Shown here in pieces: positions 15,520-18,752 of a stretch of DNA of 18,752 nt. Position 1 is the first letter of the stretch; every line of letters begins with the position of its first letter. The notes under the pieces are model-generated. The model saw only the letters and a program-made list of their open reading frames with translations. It was not told the DNA's origin and made no database searches. A program made the position numbers and the translations under genes. The stretch comes from an uncultured Synergistaceae bacterium (GTDB taxonomy: Bacteria; Synergistota; Synergistia; Synergistales; Aminobacteriaceae), in NCBI GenBank assembly GCA_937870605.1, contig CALMZW010000280.1, positions 1 through 18,752 of the forward strand, written 5' to 3'.

Positions 15520-17124
15520 ATGAAGAAATTTGCGGCGTTATTACTCCTGAGCCTGTGCCTCTGCGCGGGAATCACGGGCGCGGAGGCCGTCAGCATCGCG
15601 ATAACCGCTCCGTCGGATGGAAGCCGCATCCTCGCCCCGACGCGCGACTTCTACGTGATCGTCTCGCTCGACCGCGAAGGACTGAACCCGGAAGAAGAGC
15701 CCTTCAACGTGCGCTTCGAACTCTACCGCAACGGCAATCCGACCGCCCTCAGGACCATCGCGAGCGCCGTGGACGGCAACGGACTGACGCCCGCCGGCGC
15801 GATCGAGACGGACTACGCGAACGGCTGGACGCCCGGAACCTCGGCGGACATCCTCGCCGCGCCGCTGCCGGACCTCGTATTCGACCCGGCGCAGCCCGTT
15901 ACGAAATTCGACCCCGAGCAGAAGGCCGTCGTCACGGCGCACTACGCGGCCGCGCTGATCCAGGGCGGCTGCACGAAGGACTTCGACACCGCCTACAGCA
16001 ATGCCTACACCCAGGATATCGAGGAAGGCAACTACACGCTCACCGTCACCGCCGTCGGCGAAGGGGGCCTGGTTCTCGACACGGAAAGCGTCCCGCTCAC
16101 GTTCGGCTCCGTGCCGGACAAGATCCTCTCGCGCTTCAGCCCCGCGGATCACATGGCCAACGTCACGGCCTTCGCCGCGGCGAACGACACGCACATCTAC
16201 ACGGACCTCTTCCCGGGCTACTGGGACGCCGGGACGCTCCCCTACGGGACGGCCCCCTCGACGCTCTTCTACGAGATCGTGCGTCGCTGGCGGCCCAACG
16301 ACACGCTGGAATACATGAACGGCACGGTGCGCGGCGTCGTCTACAACATCAACGCGACGAGCACGACGCAAAATGTCGAGATCGGCGGACTCGCCAACGC
16401 GCTGCGGCTCGGGAGCGACTCGATGCTCTGGTATCATTACGACATCGGCGACCCGACCGTGAAATACAACCCCGGCAACGGAAGCGTCGCAACGAAACAG
16501 GGCGGCATCGTCGCGTTCGGGGCGGACGACAGGCTCGTCCTCACGCGCGCGGAAATCCGGGGCGACGGCGTGACCGAAGTTCCGGCCGCCGACTATGTCT
16601 GCTCGCCCGACCTCGCGGACAAAGAGGTCGACTGGAACGTCGCGGACGGCGTCGCCGTCAAGCCGAAGCAGCTTCTGAGCCTCTTCGGCGCGGTCACGCC
16701 GATCCAGCCCGACCCCGAGGACGTCGTCGCGTCCGCGGACGGGACCTACAGCGTGAACAACCGCATCGCGACGGTGCATTACTCCGTGCTCGACGGGACG
16801 ACGGAAGTTCTCTCCTTCGACGCGAAGCGCGTGGAGCTGACGCGCTTCGGCGTCAACAGCAACCGGGCGTCCATCTACGAATTCCGGCACGACATTCCGG
16901 TTCCCGCGAGCTTCGACCGCACGCTGACCGTTCAGCTCTCGGCGTTCGACAGCCACGGGGACGCCGTGGACGGAACGAGCGAGACGTTCGTCCTGCGCCT
17001 GAACCAGACGAACCGCGGAAGCGGCGGAGGCGGCGGCTGCGCGGTCGGCTTCGCGCCGCTCGCTGTCGTGCTTCTCGTTCCGCTTCTCGTCGTCATGTGC
17101 GACCGGAACAGCAGGAAACAATAA
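15520..17124 (+). CDS. Exported protein with Synergist-CTERM-like sorting signal, function unknown
   Basis: This 534-residue protein has a clear signal peptide (MKKFAALLLLSLCLCAG, cleavage probably near residue 23, after GAEA). The large middle part is beta-rich and unrecognised. The C-terminus carries S501-GGGGG-C507, a hydrophobic helix (about 508-526) and a short tail DRNSRKQ. Gly-rich run, Cys, helix and basic end is the layout of the Synergist-CTERM domain, thought to direct processing and surface anchoring in Synergistota. N-glycosylation-like NGT/NAT sequons are present but mean little here. ATG 15520 has AAAGGA (15505-15510) nine bases upstream. The 173-bp gap before it has no other gene; a weak -10 candidate (TACGAT, 15459-15464) lacks a good -35. 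A hairpin terminator follows. Confidence 0.8.
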   Translation: MKKFAALLLLSLCLCAGITGAEAVSIAITAPSDGSRILAPTRDFYVIVSLDREGLNPEEEPFNVRFELYRNGNPTALRTIASAVDGNGLTPAGAIETDYANGWTPGTSADILAAPLPDLVFDPAQPVTKFDPEQKAVVTAHYAAALIQGGCTKDFDTAYSNAYTQDIEEGNYTLTVTAVGEGGLVLDTESVPLTFGSVPDKILSRFSPADHMANVTAFAAANDTHIYTDLFPGYWDAGTLPYGTAPSTLFYEIVRRWRPNDTLEYMNGTVRGVVYNINATSTTQNVEIGGLANALRLGSDSMLWYHYDIGDPTVKYNPGNGSVATKQGGIVAFGADDRLVLTRAEIRGDGVTEVPAADYVCSPDLADKEVDWNVADGVAVKPKQLLSLFGAVTPIQPDPEDVVASADGTYSVNNRIATVHYSVLDGTTEVLSFDAKRVELTRFGVNSNRASIYEFRHDIPVPASFDRTLTVQLSAFDSHGDAVDGTSETFVLRLNQTNRGSGGGGGCAVGFAPLAVVLLVPLLVVMCDRNSRKQ

Positions 17125-17132
17125 TCAACCGT

Positions 17133-17180
17133 CGACCGGGCCGTCCCCCCGCATCGGGCGGCCCGGTCGTTCGCATATTT
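17133..17180 (+). terminator. Probable terminator after the exported protein gene
   Basis: A perfect 11-bp stem, CGACCGGGCCG (17133-17143) with CGGCCCGGTCG (17159-17169), encloses a 15-nt loop. The following stretch TTCGCATATTT is only moderately T-rich, so termination may be partial. It lies 8 bp after the stop. Confidence 0.7.
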
Positions 17181-17230
17181 CAGCCGGCATGCACCCTGTC
17201 CCGCATGTCCGAAGGGAGAGCCTGCATTTC

Positions 17231-18752
17231 ATGAACTTGTTCGACATGCGGACCGTCGTCATCACCAGCGCCGCGATCATCTTCGTCTGTTCGCTCCTGC
17301 TCCTGATGCTCTGGAGGCAGAACCGCGGACGGTTCCCCGGGATGGGAATCTGGACCGGAGGGTTCGCCGCGATCGCCTCGGGACTCTCTCTCCTGGCCCT
17401 GCGCGGGGTCATCCCGAACGTCGCCTCGGTCTTCCTCGCGAACGTCGTCATCATGACCGGCGTCCTCATGACGATCATAGGGACGGACCGCTTTCTCGGA
17501 CGAAAGGGCGGACACGTCCACAGCTACATCCTTCTCGGCGTCTTCACCGCGCTGTTCGCCCGGTATTCCCTCATCCAGGACAACCTGCAGCCGAGGACCG
17601 CGCTCATCTCGATCATGATGGTCGTCTACTGCTCACAGAGCTCCTGGAGCCAGCTCGGCTCCGCGGGGCCCGACGTCCGCCGCTGGACCTTCCTGACCGG
17701 AACGGTCTATTGCGCGTTCGCGCTGATCAACCTCCTCCGGTTGCTGCGGATCCTTTCGGGCGGGGATGCGTCGTGGGTCGATTTCTTCCAGGCGAACGGC
17801 TTCGAGACGATCATCGTCTTCTCGTACCAGCTCCTTTCGATCCTGCTGACCTACAGCCTCACGCTCATGGTCACCCGGAGGCTGCTCCTCGACGTGCGCG
17901 CGCAGGAGGAAAAGTTCTCGCACGCGTTCCGGTCCGCGCCGTATGTCCTCACGCTCACGCGAGTCTCAGACGGACTGATCTACGAGGTCAACGACGGATT
18001 CGAGGCCAAGACGGGGTATGCCTATGCCGAAGCGGTCGGGCGGACCTTTCCGGAACTCGGGATCTGGGCGGACGAAGCGGACCGCCGTTTCTTCGTCGAC
18101 GCCCTCAGAAAGACGGGGAGCGTCCGCGAGCTGGAATTCCGCTTCAGGATGCGATCGGGCGCGATCATCATCGGCCTGATCTCCGCCGACATCATCACGA
18201 TCGGCGGCGAGAAGTGCATCCTGTCGAGCATCACCGACGTCACGGAACGCCGCCGGATCGAGGACGCGCTCCGCGAGAGCGAGGAGAAGTTCCGCAACCT
18301 GGCCGAAAACTCGAGCGACGCGATCTGGAGGACGGACACGACCCTCCGGTTCACCTACATCAGCCCCGCCGATGAACGGATGCGCGGCTTCCGGCAGGAC
18401 GAGGTCGTCGGAACCACCGTATGGAGCGTGCTCACGCCGGACGGGGCGGAAGAGGTCCGGCGCGCGATCTCGGAACTTCGCACCGCCGAACGCAACGGAA
18501 TTCCCGTCGGAACCGTCAGGTTCGAGCTCGAACAGAAACGAAAGGACGGAGGGCTCCTCTGGACCGAGGTCAACGTCGTTCCGCACCGCGACAGGAACGG
18601 AAAACTCCTCGGCTTCTACGGCGTGACGCGCGACATCTCCGAGCGCAAGCGCGCCGCGGAGCGCATCGAGCACATGGCCCGCCACGATCCGCTGACCGAC
18701 CTGCCCAACCGGGCGCTCTTCTCCGACCGGCTCGACGTTGCGCTTTCCCTCT
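17231..18752 (+). CDS. Membrane PAS-PAS-GGDEF sensor protein (3' end outside the window)
   Basis: The frame stays open for 507 codons to the window edge, so only the N-terminal part is seen. Residues about 8-215 contain six or seven hydrophobic segments, a membrane sensory module without an assigned name. A short linker leads to PAS1 (about 226-340, ending TDVTERRRIEDALRESEEKF) and PAS2 (about 351-475, ending GVTRDISERKRAAERIEHMA). HDPLTDLPNRALFSDRL from H485 is the standard beginning of a GGDEF diguanylate cyclase domain, which makes cyclic di-GMP. The catalytic GGDEF loop and any EAL domain lie beyond the window, so activity cannot be judged. ATG 17231 has AAGGGAGAG (17212-17220) ten bases upstream. 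No convincing promoter was seen in the 106-bp gap after the previous gene. Confidence 0.9.
   Translation, partial: MNLFDMRTVVITSAAIIFVCSLLLLMLWRQNRGRFPGMGIWTGGFAAIASGLSLLALRGVIPNVASVFLANVVIMTGVLMTIIGTDRFLGRKGGHVHSYILLGVFTALFARYSLIQDNLQPRTALISIMMVVYCSQSSWSQLGSAGPDVRRWTFLTGTVYCAFALINLLRLLRILSGGDASWVDFFQANGFETIIVFSYQLLSILLTYSLTLMVTRRLLLDVRAQEEKFSHAFRSAPYVLTLTRVSDGLIYEVNDGFEAKTGYAYAEAVGRTFPELGIWADEADRRFFVDALRKTGSVRELEFRFRMRSGAIIIGLISADIITIGGEKCILSSITDVTERRRIEDALRESEEKFRNLAENSSDAIWRTDTTLRFTYISPADERMRGFRQDEVVGTTVWSVLTPDGAEEVRRAISELRTAERNGIPVGTVRFELEQKRKDGGLLWTEVNVVPHRDRNGKLLGFYGVTRDISERKRAAERIEHMARHDPLTDLPNRALFSDRLDVALSL

Noticed and set aside
15541..17121. Minus-strand open frame almost as long as the exported protein gene
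   Set aside because: It is Val/Arg/Asp low-complexity translation without start signals. The plus frame has a signal peptide and a sorting tail.

Overview
The window is GC-rich bacterial DNA, roughly 65% G+C by eye, with third codon positions dominated by C and G. It most likely comes from the phylum Synergistota. The strongest clue is the protein at 15520-17124. It ends in a poly-Gly stretch, a Cys, one membrane helix and a short basic tail, which resembles the Synergist-CTERM sorting signal. A TRAP transporter paired with an N-acyl-D-amino-acid deacylase also fits the amino-acid-fermenting lifestyle of that phylum. The species cannot be told from the sequence.

Layout. 1-1861: glnS, with its own promoter and terminator. 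1907-8088: an apparent single transcription unit with a near-consensus promoter, an operator-like palindrome over the start site and a strong terminator. It encodes an unusual regulator (alpha/beta N-domain, degenerate GGDEF-like segment, winged helix), the three TRAP subunits (DctP, DctQ, DctM) and a metal-dependent D-aminoacylase-type amidohydrolase. The natural reading is that the regulator senses a substrate, the TRAP system imports an acylated amino acid or similar carboxylate, and the hydrolase deacylates it. 8149-10337: a lipoprotein of the serine beta-lactamase-like family with its own promoter and a long C-terminal extension.

10350-11672, on the minus strand: an AAA_14/DUF4143 ATPase of looser codon composition, transcribed away from a control region holding two AT-rich palindromes 32 bp apart. 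11781-14870: a divergent operon of a small XRE regulator translationally coupled to an 867-residue VIT/vWA protein. It is headed by an almost perfect inverted repeat whose arms are themselves palindromes and which covers the -10 box. This divergent region is the least familiar part of the window.

14871-15346: a DUF1232 (YkvA-like) membrane protein with its own promoter. 15520-17180: the exported Synergist-CTERM-like protein and a terminator hairpin. 17231-18752: a membrane sensor with two PAS domains and the beginning of a GGDEF domain, cut by the window edge.

Every gap between genes is under about 190 bp. No tRNA, rRNA, insertion sequence or CRISPR array was seen.
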